NCBI GenBank assembly: GCA_037447655.1
Contig: JBBHKE010002748.1
Coordinates: 47,587-111,586, forward strand
Reading direction: 5' to 3'
DNA: 64,000 nucleotides
From: Zygnema cylindricum
Taxonomy: Eukaryota > Streptophyta > Zygnematophyceae > Zygnematales > Zygnemataceae
Part shown: positions 48,220 to 59,973 of the stretch, one piece after another
How positions within the stretch are numbered: the first letter of the stretch is position 1
Layout: each line of letters starts with the position of its first letter
Notes under the pieces: generated by a model
Seen by the model: only the letters and a program-made list of their open reading frames with translations
Database searches by the model: none
What the model was told of the DNA's origin: nothing
Program-made: the position numbers and the translations under genes

Positions 48220-49270
48220 TGTTGTTTTGAAAAGTGTGTTTTGTGCATACGCGACATTTCATGTGCTTGCGACAGTTTGTACGTAATGGATTTAATGTGG
48301 AGGTTCGATTGGATTCACGGATTGGGGGAGCGAACCTACGGATAAAACTAAAGTGACGTAAGGGACTTGGTTAGTGGCGTGAATAAGCATTGAGAAATGG
48401 ACGGCGGATCGCGAAGCGATCCGATGTGAACTGAACGAAAAGCTGAAATATACGCCGCCGGTACGGCGCAGCTGCGACACAGACAAGACAAACGCAGCTA
48501 CGGTTATCTTGAATATGATTTGTACAGACAACGCAGCTGTGATTGGTATGAATCAAGTCGGCGGACAAAGATTCATAAGAAGATATAAAGTAATAAACCA
48601 AGTTGACGCCTAGTATGCGGATTTTGCGGAAGTGTCGGTGTAAATATTCTGTACAACAGAGGTTTGTCTTTTTGCTAATTAGCTAATTAGTGTTGATTTG
48701 TTCATTTTGACATACCTCAAATTATTCGGGTATACTCACAATATTTAGATAGATGGTAAATACCGTACGACTGGTATGCCTCCGTACATTGAGTAGTGAA
48801 CTCTTTGAGTATAACTTGTAGGACTTATAGTATTTTGATTATCACAACTAAGTTAATCAAAGACATGGTAGACTATTTTTCTGCAACTTTGACCTGATAG
48901 TGTGATCACTCTGATTGATGTTTTGATATGAAACTTTGTGGATGTATTTAATAGTCTAGAAACTATATGTGTGTGAAGTTTCAATCTGATCTGTTGTTTC
49001 TGTAGAATTTTGCGAGAAGTCTATCTGGTTAGTTTAAAAAGCTGTCAACTGTTTTTGGGAAACTCTAGAACTTATATCTTCTAGATTCCTCAGTGGATTT
49101 AGCTGTTACTTTGGGAGTTTACAGTGTCTATGGTATAGTGTACATTGATGTAGTTTGAGGGGATTTTTTTTATTGTGGAGTAACTTGTGTTGTCTGAAAC
49201 ACAGGTGGTTTTGAGGTAGTCTGTGGGTGTTTCCGTGAGTATCCATGGCTGATATAGGCTATGGACAACA
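48220..49270 (+). repeat. 5' LTR (1,051 bp) of the truncated copia element
   Basis: TGTTG...CAACA termini. Similar along its length to the 1,196-bp LTRs at 54488 and 57774, including the GGACGGCGGATCGCGAAGCG block and the ATAACTTGTAGGACTTA block. Confidence 0.85.
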
Positions 49271-49950
49271 GGTTATGGGCCCACGCCCATGGCTACCCAT
49301 ATTCGATGGATCTAAATATCACTACTAGAAGAGTGTGCTCGAGAGTTACTTTGAGAAATTCGAGCTAATGGATGTGGTGGACAGTACCTTGGCCGAAACA
49401 TCAAATGGATGGAGAATGAAAAATCGTGAGTGTCTAAGGGTTATCAAGAACTCTTTGACTGAGAATTTGGTAATGACATACATAAGTTTTAAAAAGGCAA
49501 CTGAATTATGGAACTGCTTAGAATGTATGTATGCAAAAACGTCTTTATATCATTGGCTTAGTAACGTTACCAAAATAGTTGAATACAAGTATGTAGGAGG
49601 CGATATTTAGAAACACTGTATTGACTTACAAGTATTATTTGCAGAAAATGATTTGGCCGGAGGAAACTTTACATATGCTCAACAAGCTCTCTATTTAATG
49701 AGAAGCCTAGCTAAAGAATATAAGAGTGCATTAGATCGATAGACTTTAATTGATAAAAAGGATTGGAACTTAACTGTAGCTAGACGAGTTGTTTTAGATG
49801 AAGAGGCTAATAGAAAGATCTTATCAAATGAGAGGAATCTAAAGAAATCTATGTCTCAGTTTAAGAAAATTAAAAGTTATGGTGAGTTAGGTGATTAACC
49901 TAAGAATTGTTTTTACTGTAATGATTTAGGACATACCTTTATGGTATGTC

Positions 49951-50293
49951 TGTTGTTTTTTGAAAAGTTAGTTTCGTGCGAACACATCGTTTCGTGCGTA
50001 CGCGATGTTTCGTGCGTACGCATTTACGCGATATATTGTGGAGGTTCGAAAGGATTTATGGATTGGGGAATTAAATGTACACATAAAATTAATGGAGTAA
50101 TTGAGTGGCGCGAAATGTGAGAGGAAATGGACGGCGGATCGCGAAGCAATCCGACGTGAGATAATCGACGAAGATAAAATGGTACGTCGCACGTACGAAA
50201 CATAATGCGACAGATGAAATTTATTACATGGGACGCCGCCGGTACGGAGCGTCGTATTTGACAGGTGTACTTTAAGTTGTCGCTTATTGCGAC
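49951..50293 (+). repeat. 3' LTR fragment
   Basis: Starts TGTTG and includes ACGGCGGATCGCGAAGCAAT as in the 5' LTR. Truncated by the assembly gap. Confidence 0.8.
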
Positions 50294-50303
50294 NNNNNNN
50301 NNN
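50294..50303. other. Assembly gap (10 N)
   Basis: Ten unknown bases. The break falls inside an LTR, a typical place for a repeat-induced gap, so the true distance across it is unknown. Confidence 1.
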
Positions 50304-52057
50304 GTAGACAGTGGCTTGAGCAGATTGAGGAGCTAAGAAACTTGTGCCTACCCCACCACGGTCGGACCGTAAATACCTTCGAGTGTGTGCAGTCTACGAC
50401 CTACTCCCAGACCTGTTCCACTCGTGTGGACGCAAGAACTTGCCCCTTCTCCGTGCACGGTAGCACCGATAACTAAAAGAGAACACAGATGCAAGGATGA
50501 TCCTTACGTAGTGGCCATAAAGATTACCACGTAATGGTTACCATTATGACTTCCATGTAGTAAATGGTTTCACCAACATTCTTGTCAAAAATCTTTACAT
50601 TAAAATATATTAATGGCACATGTACCATTAGCAAATGTACCATGGCGCATGTACTAATGGTACATGTGCCATGCATACATGGTAAATGATGTACCTTCAG
50701 TATTACCATTGGTAATGCACCATTAGAAATACCGGTGATGCATTCCTAGTAGGAACGTAGACACAAGAGAAAATCAATAGCCACGATGGCACGTGCCTCT
50801 TCCCCGTTCAAGAACGCAGGTGTGCTCACCTTGTCCAGACCCTCATCCAGCATCTGACGTGTGTGAGCTTCCATAAATGCCAGGCTGGCACCACCCCATC
50901 CGTGTTCAAAGAATCGAGGAGTTAGACGAGTTCGGTGACAGATGGCAGCGTACAGATGGTCCACGAGGCGATATCCAGATCCTCCACGTGCCGACATCAC
51001 GGCTTGTCAGAGAAAAGCCGGGAACGCTAATTCGCTTGCTGCTCGGAGTTAGGGATGGTCGGGGGCTCTGATAAAATCGGTGCAAACTTGCAGGACGTTC
51101 AAGACTTCTTTTTCGTTCAAACCGACAGAAAACGTCCGAACATACGCAAGAAAAGATCGGCGCCAATCCAAAAATCAGCGTACGACGGAGTCAACGGACG
51201 ACGATGCAATGTTTTCAAGTGTTTTCTATGGCGGCTATTTTGTGACGCAAATTTGCGGTAGCTTCGGTTTTGTCCAGAGCAAGTCACATGGCTGCCTGCT
51301 ACCCTTTTTTGGCTTTCTCTTTCCATATCTGCCACCAATTATAGCGTGCAGGTAATCAAAAGAAAGGATTTTCCAAGAAATTTCTATCCGTACCCAAATA
51401 CACTCTTTCCGTTCCTTGTTTTTTACCGTAATCCGGCCTGTCAGATTCGGCAGCCTTCCTACTTTCGTTTTTTGGTTTTTTCACGCCTAATTTTACGTCC
51501 CTCTAATCAACAGAGGAACGCTTTGCCTTCGTCGCATAAAGACATAACATCTTTCCAGACACCCTCGAAAATTATGTTTTCTTTGCCAAGGCTTCCTACT
51601 ACGGTTTTCCTTCTTTCCCTCCGTTTATCCGACGCCAAATTTGGCGTGCGGATACTCTACGGAACATATTTAACAACACCTTTCTGCTAGTGGGAAAATC
51701 AGCTCCATCCGCTCTTTTGGTTTCTTTTTTACTAATCGGAGTTGTCCATTTCGGCCGTTTTCCTCCTTTTTTTTTTTTTTCTGTGGCCATCTTTTTGTGG
51801 CTTTCTGCTGGGGTTTCTTGAACTTCTCTTCGTGTAACCGGCGCAAAATTTGGCGTGCTGGTACTCTTCGGAACTTACTCTCAAGCAATCAGCCGCAACT
51901 TTTTCCGATTCCTTTTCTTTTGTTGCCCAAGGGACCTTCTTTTTTTCACTTTCTTTTACTTCCTCGGATCTACCGACAGGAGCTATCCGAGCAAATTCTA
52001 CACTACCCCCAAGCGCACAGCAGCACAAGCGCTCGCCATCCACCGCCTCTCACTCTT
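50304..52057. other. No supported gene; hairpin and tandem words
   Basis: Holds the 50613-50672 hairpin. A minus-strand open frame at 50746-51000 (contains FFEHGWGGASLAFMEAHTRQ) matches no family I know and could be an isolated exon. CAAATTTGGCGTGC-like words are repeated about 208 bp apart (51.63 and 51.84 kb). Confidence 0.4.
50613..50672. repeat. Perfect 19-bp inverted repeat with 22-base loop
   Basis: ATGGCACATGTACCATTAG (50613-50631) and its exact reverse complement (50654-50672). More ATGGTA/TACCAT words surround it (50.52-50.73 kb). Confidence 0.9.
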
Positions 52058-52478
52058 ATGGCCCTTCATAAGCGACGGGCGTCACGCTCCCCGTCGCCAT
52101 CTTCTTCGGATCACGCTCGGCCACGTTTGATTACCTCAGATGTGAACCTTAACCCTTTCTGCCCACCTCCCACGTTTGTTTACCTCAAATGAGAACCTCC
52201 CTTTGCTGTCAACCTCCCAACCTCCCAGAGCACCACTCTCCCCCTCCCCACTGTAGAAAGACCCCCACACACGGTTCCCTCCACCATTCCCAACCCTTGC
52301 ACAAACCCATGTGGGGTGGAACATCCCCCTGAGAGCACGCCGCCAATACCTTCAACAAACCCTATTTCATCACCACCTTTAAGCAAAAAGCATCCCCCTC
52401 TCATTATTGCCCCCTACCGTCCACCCCATTTTCAAAAGCATTCTCCACTTTTGCATTCCATCCCTCTTTCCCAACCAC

Positions 52479-52552
52479 CCTCTTTGCCCCCATCATCAAA
52501 TATTGGTCCAACTAGCCTCTTTGCCCCCATCATCAAATATTGGTCCAACTAG
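52479..52552 (+). repeat. Perfect 37-bp tandem duplication
   Basis: Units start at 52479 and 52516 (CCTCTTTGCCCCCATCATCA...). As 37 is not a multiple of three, it shifts the N-terminal frame of the retrotransposon into that of its zinc finger. Confidence 0.95.
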
Positions 52553-54487
52553 GGTACCCTGTCCTCAGTGTGGAAGGCTATATGTGGTTGGTGGCGGTTT
52601 GTCGAGGCATTTGAAGTCTTGTCCTTTTACTCCTAGGGGTATCTCACCCTCCGACAAGGGCCAGCCTTCTCCACCAACGGTTCGCCAACAACCATCTCCT
52701 ACTGATTGGCAGTATGTTCGTCGTCTCGACGTTCTGGGGTGTTATCACTTAGGCTACCCACGCCCTCGATTGTACACTCGTATCCCGAGCAATCTTCGTG
52801 ATTCCGTCCAAGCGGCTCTTCGATTTCCTTTAGCATTATTGGCATAAGACATCGTCAACGACGCGGCATGGCACTTACTCCTCTTATTTCCTCTTTAGGT
52901 TTTGGTTTTGCTAACAAAGGGGGGTGCGAGCGGGGCTCATGAGACGAAGGCTCGTTACCAACGATTTTTGAGGGGGGATTGGGAGTCATTGCAACAAGAG
53001 CAGACGGATCGCGTCATCGCTCTTTCCATGTCCCCTCCCAAACGTCATGCCCCACTTCCACGCTCCACTGCAAGATTACATCGGGCCGTCCATCTTGGTC
53101 GTTCTGGAGAGTTTACTTGAGCTTCTCGTGCGCTGCGACCTTTCACCCCGTCTCCGTCCTCTGAGGCAACAGTTGAAGCTTTGCGTTTCCTCCATCCTCT
53201 TGCCCGTGACGAGCCCCTTTCTTTCGTCGAGGTGCATGATTCACTCGAGTCTTTCGACTTAGAGCGAGAAGCATTTACAAAAGCTTTGATTCGGTCTCCT
53301 CATCTTTCGGCGGGAGTCCCATCTGGCATGGTTTATGAACTTTTGCGAGATGTATTTCCTCCTAAGACCCCCTCTTAAGGTTTTGACCATCTTTTTAAAG
53401 TGGCTTCTGGGGTGGCTCGGGGGAACGTCCCTCACCATGTTATACCTCTTTTCTCTGTTGCGCGTCTTGTCGCTGTTTCCAAACCAGCCGGCGGCATTCG
53501 TCCTATTGATATTGGCGAAGTTTTGTATCAATTAGTGGCCCGTGCAATGTGTATTGAACTTGAAGGGGCTTTCCATGACCACTTTACACCACACCAGTTT
53601 GGAGTTGTTACTAAAAGGGGTTGTGATACAGTTGTTCATGGCTTTTAGGCTCTTTTAGACCTCCATGCGGAATGGGTGGTCCTTCAGGTGGATGTTGCCA
53701 ACGTATTTAACAGAGTTAGCAGTAATGCTATCTTTCGAGAGTTAAGGCATGCTCCATCGCCGATTAACCAGATTTTTCCTTTTGTGTGTGCCTTTTATTC
53801 TCGTCCAAGCTCCCTCATCTTTGCTTTTGGCGGTCCGTTTGGTGATGCTGCCACTATTGAATCTACGACTGGTACTCGCCAGGGTGATCGTTTGGGGGCA
53901 CCCCTTTTTGCATTGGGTCACCTTCAAGCACTACGAGACTGTGCTACTGCTTTTCCTGGTTGTTTATTCCCTTTTATTGCGGATGATACGCATATTGTCG
54001 GGCCCCGAGACTAAGTTTTGTCTACCTTCACCCATTTTGCACCTATTTTGCAGAGAAACTTTCTAAAATCGGTTTATTGGTTAACCCATCTATGTGTGTA
54101 GCGTGGTGCCCCCAAGGCTTACCTTCCGACTACCCCGTCCTTTTGGGTTTTCGAATTGCGTCTTCAACAGAGGGAATTAAGGCTTTAGAATACCCTATTG
54201 GAGCCCCATCCTTTGTGAACCAGGTTGTTACACATGCTTTGTTGGAGGACCTCTCGCACTCTGATGACCTCCCTAAGCTCTCCGACTCCCAAGTGGCTTT
54301 TACAATCCTCATCGTTGTTTTGCTCAGCGTCCCTTTATCTTGCCTGGACTATTCCACCAACGACTCCGTTTTTGTATTCTCTTAAGGAATTTGACGACAA
54401 ACTCTTTAGCGTACTCCACCACCTCGTTGGGCATGGGATTTTTGATTAGCCAGAGGGTGCGTTTGTCGGCCAACAAGCTAGTCTCCC

Positions 54488-55683
54488 TGTTGTTTTGAAA
54501 AAATAGTTTCGTGCGTACTTGACGCGAGTTTTAATGGTTAAGTACTAACTTGATTTAACGTGGAGGTTCAAATGGATTTGCGGATTGGGGTAGTAATTGT
54601 TCGGATAATATTAAAGTGACGTGAAAGTCAAGTTGAGTGGCGCTAACAAGCGTTTGAAATGGACGGCAAATCGCAAAGCGATCTGACGTGAAACATTACA
54701 AAGTGTGTGATTTGTAACATAATAAAACAAATGGAATATATGGAAAAGTATGGCAACAGTACGGCACGTCATATTTGGCAAGTGGACAATAAATGAGTTA
54801 CCGACATTTATGGTAAAGGACGAAGTCTAGGCACGAACAAGATGTAAGTGGCACGATTCCACTTCGACAAAAATGGTTCATGGTACATTTGAAGTGCGGA
54901 CGGCGACCGCCCATATACTTGGAGATTCAAACTATTTTAAAGACGTGCTTCACTCGGGGACCACAAAATGACTTACGCACGACGTATCGTTTACCGTATC
55001 ATCGAGATATACTCAGGAGTTTCACACTGTACAACAAAGGTCAGCTGGACTTATGTGACTGATGCTGACTAAGCACCGGTAACACTTTTTGTACGGACAA
55101 ATATTTGTAAATACTTGAGAAACATATGTTTGTAGTTTAGCGCATTATGAAATAGTATTTCACTCTTAAATTAATGACACGTGTAGCTCTAAGGTTAGCG
55201 TAGGAATCAGTAGAGTAAGTATAACTTGTAGGACTTAGAATACTTTTTGATGATCATAGTTAAGTTAATCAAAGCCATGGCAGACTGTTTTTCTGCAACT
55301 TTGACTTGATGGTGTGATCACCCTGATTGATGTTTTTGTATGAAACTTTGTAAAGATATTCTTTGATCTACAAAATATATGTGTGTAAAGTTTCATTTTG
55401 TTTTGTCAATTCTGTAGATTTATGTGGGAAGTCTACTTGGTTAGTTTATGAAGCTGTCAGCTGTTTTTGGGAAACTCTCGAGCTTATATCTTCTAGATTC
55501 CTTGGTGGATTTAGTTGTAACGTTCGGAGTTGACACTGTCTATATTATAGTGCATCTTGCTGCAGTTTGAGGTGATTTTGTTTATTGTGGAGTAATCTGT
55601 GTTGTCTAAAACACAGCTGTTTTGGGGTAGTCTGTGGGTGTATTCCGTGAGTAATCCATGGCTGAAATAGGCCAAGGACAACA
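54488..55683 (+). repeat. 5' LTR (1,196 bp)
   Basis: TGTTG...CAACA. It contains the gag start codon at 55658. No plant-type initiator-methionine primer site (TGGTATCAGAGC) follows it; the next bases are GGTTATGGGCCCACGCCC. Confidence 0.93.
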
Positions 55684-56442
55684 GGTTATGGGCCCACGCC
55701 CATGGCTACCCATATTTGATGGATCTAACAACTATCACTACTTGAAGTGTGTGCTCGAGATCTACTTCGAGATGATAGAACTAATTGATGTGGTGGACGG
55801 GACTTTGACCGAAACATCTAATGAATGGGAGAAGAAGAACCGCGAGTGTTTAAGGGTTATCAAAAACTCTTTGAGTGAGAAAATGGTAATGTCACACCTA
55901 AGTTTTAAAAGTGCAGCTGAATTATGGAAATGCTTAGAATGTACGTATGCAAAGACCTCTATATATCATTGGCTTAGTAGTGTTACAAAAAATGTTGAAT
56001 AGAAGAATGAGGGAGGTAGTATGGAGAAACACTGTACAGATACTCAATAAGCCTTCTTGTTAATGAGAAGCTTGCCTAAAGACTATGAGAGTGCATTAGA
56101 TAGATTGAAATTAATTGATAAACGGGATTGGAACTTAACTCTAGCAAGAAGATGTGTTTTAGATGAAGAGGCTAATAGAGAGGTTTTATCAAATGAGAGG
56201 AATATAGAAGTTTCTAAGTCTCAGTTTCAGAAAATTAGAAGTAATAGTGAGTCCGGAAAAGGACCTAAGAATTATTTTTATTGTAATGATTTAGGACATA
56301 CCTTCGGGAATGCCCATCATATAAAAGTGCATGTGTTACACGAGATTTCAGAGATGGATGGGACAACAACTGAGTTTTACCCTCAACTAAGAGGGAACCA
56401 AGTGCTTTCATAAGTGAGAGACAAGCCTCACCCGATGACACA

Positions 56443-57417
56443 ATGCTTACACCTTCGGTCGACAAATTCGTTTACTTACCGATTGTTTGTAGTTTTCGGA
56501 ATATGATGGAAATGGAAGAAAGGGAAAATGATGTTGTCACCGAAAATAGAGTGGAGAAAGAGGTGACGGAAAATGTTTCGCTTACTGTCAATTTTTCTCA
56601 TGACAGATTGGTGAGTGACACAAACTTACAAAAGGAAGAGGTTACTGTAGTAAGAGGAGTTGAAGGAAGTGAATGGCACCCGGAAACTTACAAAAGGAAG
56701 AGGTTACTGTAGTAAGAGGAGTTGAAGGAAGTGAATGGCACCCGGAAGTGGAAGTGGAAAGGACTGGAAAAATTGGTGTCACAGAATATAGTGTGGAGAA
56801 AGAAGAGGGTGAAAAAGACTCGGTTTTAGTGACTCTTTCTTGTGATAGACTGTTGTGTGAAAACTACTTACAAGGGGATGAGATTTTTGAAGAAAGGGGA
56901 GTAAACGGAAGTGAAGTACACTTACAATTGGATGCAGAATATTCTTTAAATATGGAGAATACTAAACTGAAAACAAAACTTAGAGAAGGGCAAAAAGAAA
57001 GATGACAAGGAGATTAGAGTTAGGGAGAAAGATGATAAGAGAGAAAATGGTGAATTCACACAAGATGGGGAATTAACATCTGAAGTGGGAAATATTTTGG
57101 AAATTAATGAACTTAGAGAAAGAAAGAGAAAAAGTGTTCAGAAAATTAAACTAGGAGATGACAGTATTATTGGAAAAAAAAATGCAAAAATTGGGAATGC
57201 AGGAAAGGAAGTTAGGAAGAAAAATGTCTTGGTAAAAAGAAGAGGAATCAAAATTGAAGATTTTCGGTTGAGTAAATTTAATGGAGGTAGCAGATCTCTA
57301 GAGAAAGACATAAAGGTAGGAAGGGAAATGAGAATTTATAACATTAAATGGGACAGAAATGTAAAATGTCAGGAAATTCCAAAAGTCAATAAGAAAACAA
57401 AGAAAAGATGCAGATAA
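56443..57417 (+). other. Unknown Lys/Glu-rich ORF region inside the LTR element
   Basis: Open segments 56443-56712, 56673-57005 and 57085-57417 encode a highly charged product with short repeated phrases such as EKEVTEN and EVTVVRGVEGSEWHPE. The frame change between the first two is explained by the 62-bp duplication at 56623. It occupies the place of pol. No protease, integrase or reverse transcriptase motif is present. It may be captured host sequence, or an expanded gag tail. Confidence 0.5.
56623..56746 (+). repeat. Perfect 62-bp tandem duplication
   Basis: Units start at 56623 and 56685 (AACTTACAAAAGGAAGAGGT...). The length is not a multiple of three, so the frame shifts. Confidence 0.95.
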
Positions 57418-57773
57418 CGAAAGACCAACCGTAGAAGAAAACATTTGCAGGAAATGATCAAAATAAAATATCGTAAAAAGTAATTCTATGTAGGATATTT
57501 TTGAGAAAATGAATTTAGGGAGAAATTCTATCTTTAGAATTTATACGATGTATTTTGGGACAGAGGCAGCGGAAGTAATGGTGTGTTTAGGGAGGACGCT
57601 TTTTGAAAGAGATGGCAGCAGGCAGCTGAAGCAGTGGTGACGTCAGCGGAAGCAGTGGTGACATTTGAACGAAAAAGAGAAGAAAAGGAAATTTGGAGGT
57701 ACGGAAATGTACAGTTACACTTGACACGCGACATATTTCATAATGGGTGCACGAAACTAAATTTTCGAGGGAG

Positions 57774-58969
57774 TGTTGTTTTGAAAAGATAGTTTTGTGC
57801 GTACTTGACGCGAGTTTTAATGGTTAAGTACTAACTTGATTTAACGTGGAGGTTCAAATGGATTTGCGGATTGGGGGAGTAATTGTTCGGATAATATTAA
57901 AGTGACGTGAAGGTCAAATTGAGTGGCGCTAACAAACGTTTGAAATGGACGGCAGATCGCAAAGCGATTTGACGTGAAACATTAGAAAGTGTGTGATTTG
58001 TAACATAATAAAACAAATGGAATTTATGGAAAAGTATGGCAACAGTACGGCACGTCATATTGGGCAAGTGGACAATAAATGAGTTACCGGCATTTATGGT
58101 AAAGGACGAAGTCTAGGCATGAACAAGATGTAAGTGGCACGATTCCACTTCGACAAAAATGGTTCATGGTACATTTGAAGTGCGGACGGCGACCGCCCAT
58201 ATACTTGGAGATTCAAACTATTTTAAGGACGTGATTCACTCAGGGACCACAAAATGACTTAAGCACGACGTATCGTTTACCGTATCACGGACACATACTC
58301 AGGAGTTTCACACTGTACAACAAAGGTCAGCTGGACTTATGTGACTGATGCTGACTAAGCATCGATAACACTTTTTGTACGGACAAATATTTGTAAATAC
58401 TTGAGAAACATATGTTTGTAGTTTAGCACATTATAAAATAGTATTTCACTCTTAAATTAATGACACGTGTAGCTCTAGGATTAGCGTAGGAATCAGTGGA
58501 GTAAGTATAACTTGTAGGACTTAGAATACTTTTTGATGATCACAGTTAAGTTTATCAAAGCCATGGCAAACTGTTTTTCTGCAACTTTGATCTGATGGTG
58601 TGATCACCCTGAGTGATGTTTGTGTATGAAACTTTGTAGATATGTTTTTTGACCTACAAAAAATATGTGTGTAAAGTTTTTTTCTGTTTTGTCAATTTTG
58701 TAGATTTTTGTGGGAAGTCTATTTGGTTAGTTTGAGAAGTTGTCTGCTATTTTTGGGAAACTCTCGAGCTTATATCTTCTAGATTCCTTGGTGGATTTAG
58801 CTTTAACGTTGGGAGTTTACAGTGTCTATATTATACTGCATATTGCTGCAGTTTGAGGTGATTTTGTTTATCGTGGAGAAATCTGTGTTGTTTGAAACAC
58901 AGCTGTTTCGGGGTAGTTTGTGGGTGTCTTCCGTGAGTAATCCATGGCTGAAATAGGCCAAGGACAACA
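57774..58969 (+). repeat. 3' LTR (1,196 bp)
   Basis: Same length and ends as the 5' LTR, followed by the CTCCC target duplication. Confidence 0.93.
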
Positions 58970-59833
58970 CTCCCTATATCGAATGGCGGCTTAGGTTTGA
59001 TTCATGTGGCTAGAGATGCTCTGGCGACATATTTGGGTAGTTGGTCTTTGGTGCACCTACTATCATCTCTCGATTTATCGTCGATGACGTTCCAATCCTG
59101 GCCCTAGTTGTCCCTAAGGTGGAGGAAAACCTTTTTCCTTTTCATGAGACTCTTCTCACCGCGGGTGCACTCCTCCCACCTGATGCACGAAACCAGGTTC
59201 CACCATTTCCAACTCTTATTTCCGACAACAACTTTCATCTCCAACAACGTATAACTGAGCAATTGGCAGCCGTTGAATTCCATAACCTTTTATACGCGCT
59301 ACCTTTTGCTCAATGGCGTGCTCGATTGCGTTCGTGTCAGGGCCACGGGCTGATGCGTGGCTACAAGCCACGCGGATATTTTGAACCCTTCGTCTAACGT
59401 TTGACCAGTTCACATCTGCCTTACGTCCTCGTTTGGGTTTGCCTCACCCCGCGCTTCTTAAGTGACTGCATTGTGTTTGTAATCAACCTATTGACTCGGA
59501 AAGGATTCATCTACTCCGTTGCTCTAGGGGAGGTGAACGTACTGTTACAGATGATTTGGTTCACGACTCAATCGCTGCAATCAGCACCGACGCGGGCTAC
59601 AACGTGAGGCGCGAGGTTTCCCATATACTACCTCTTCGCTCTTTGTTTAACGGCCTTCGAAGTCATCGGGTTGACTTGGTTTTCCTCCATGGGGCTAGGA
59701 GGACTTTGGGTGATGTGGTCCTCACTGATTTGACTGGAACCCATGTTTCTTCTAGCGCGGCGGTACATTCGGGCGTGGCGGCTTGAGACGCAGCAACTTC
59801 TAAGGAAAGAGATTAGGCTCACCGAGACCCGGC

Positions 59834-59973
59834 GGACCGATTTGTGTCATTTGCCGCTGAAATTTTCGGTACTTTGGACAAGTCCTTCAATGATTTCCTC
59901 CGCGGACCAATTTGTGTCATTTGCCGCTGAAATTTTTGGTACTTTGGACAAGTCTTTCAATGATTTCCTCCGT
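59834..59973 (+). repeat. 70-bp tandem duplication
   Basis: Units start at 59834 and 59904 (GGACC.ATTTGTGTCATTTGC...), differing at a few bases. It shifts the frame at the C-terminal end of the non-LTR element. Confidence 0.92.

Larger units (their letters stand above)
48220..50293 (+). mobile_element. Copia-type LTR element, internally deleted, 3' LTR cut by assembly gap
   Basis: The 5' LTR is 48220-49270 (1,051 bp), starting TGTTG and ending CAACA, preceded by GTTAC, the presumed target duplication. The gag start codon (49245) lies in the LTR. Gag runs MADIGYGQQVMGPRPWLPIF and onwards to a half zinc knuckle (CFYCNDLGHTF) at 49.94 kb. The 3' LTR begins at 49951, directly after the knuckle, so pol is missing. 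The 3' LTR stops at the N run after 343 bp. It is related to the 54488-58969 element and inserted in the gag relic at 47.8 kb. Confidence 0.85.
54488..58969 (+). mobile_element. Complete non-autonomous copia-type LTR retrotransposon, 4,482 bp
   Basis: Two direct LTRs of 1,196 bp each (54488-55683, 57774-58969), both starting TGTTG and ending CAACA, are flanked by the 5-bp target duplication CTCCC (54483-54487, 58970-58974). A purine stretch CGAGGGAG precedes the 3' LTR. Gag starts at 55658, inside the 5' LTR, as it does in yeast Ty1. It reads MAEIGQGQQVMGPRPWLPIF and ends with a knuckle-like YFYCNDLGHTFGNAHHI, interrupted once near 56002. Where protease and polymerase should follow there is only a Lys/Glu-rich frame (56.44-57.42 kb) with no domain I recognise. 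The LTRs differ at about nine of the first 220 bases by eye, so the insertion is not recent. Confidence 0.93.

Noticed and set aside
55684-55700. TGGGCCCACGCCC after the 5' LTR as a primer-binding site
   Set aside because: It follows the LTR closely and starts TGG, but it also encodes the conserved gag residues GPRP, and I know of no tRNA with this 3' end. Left unassigned.
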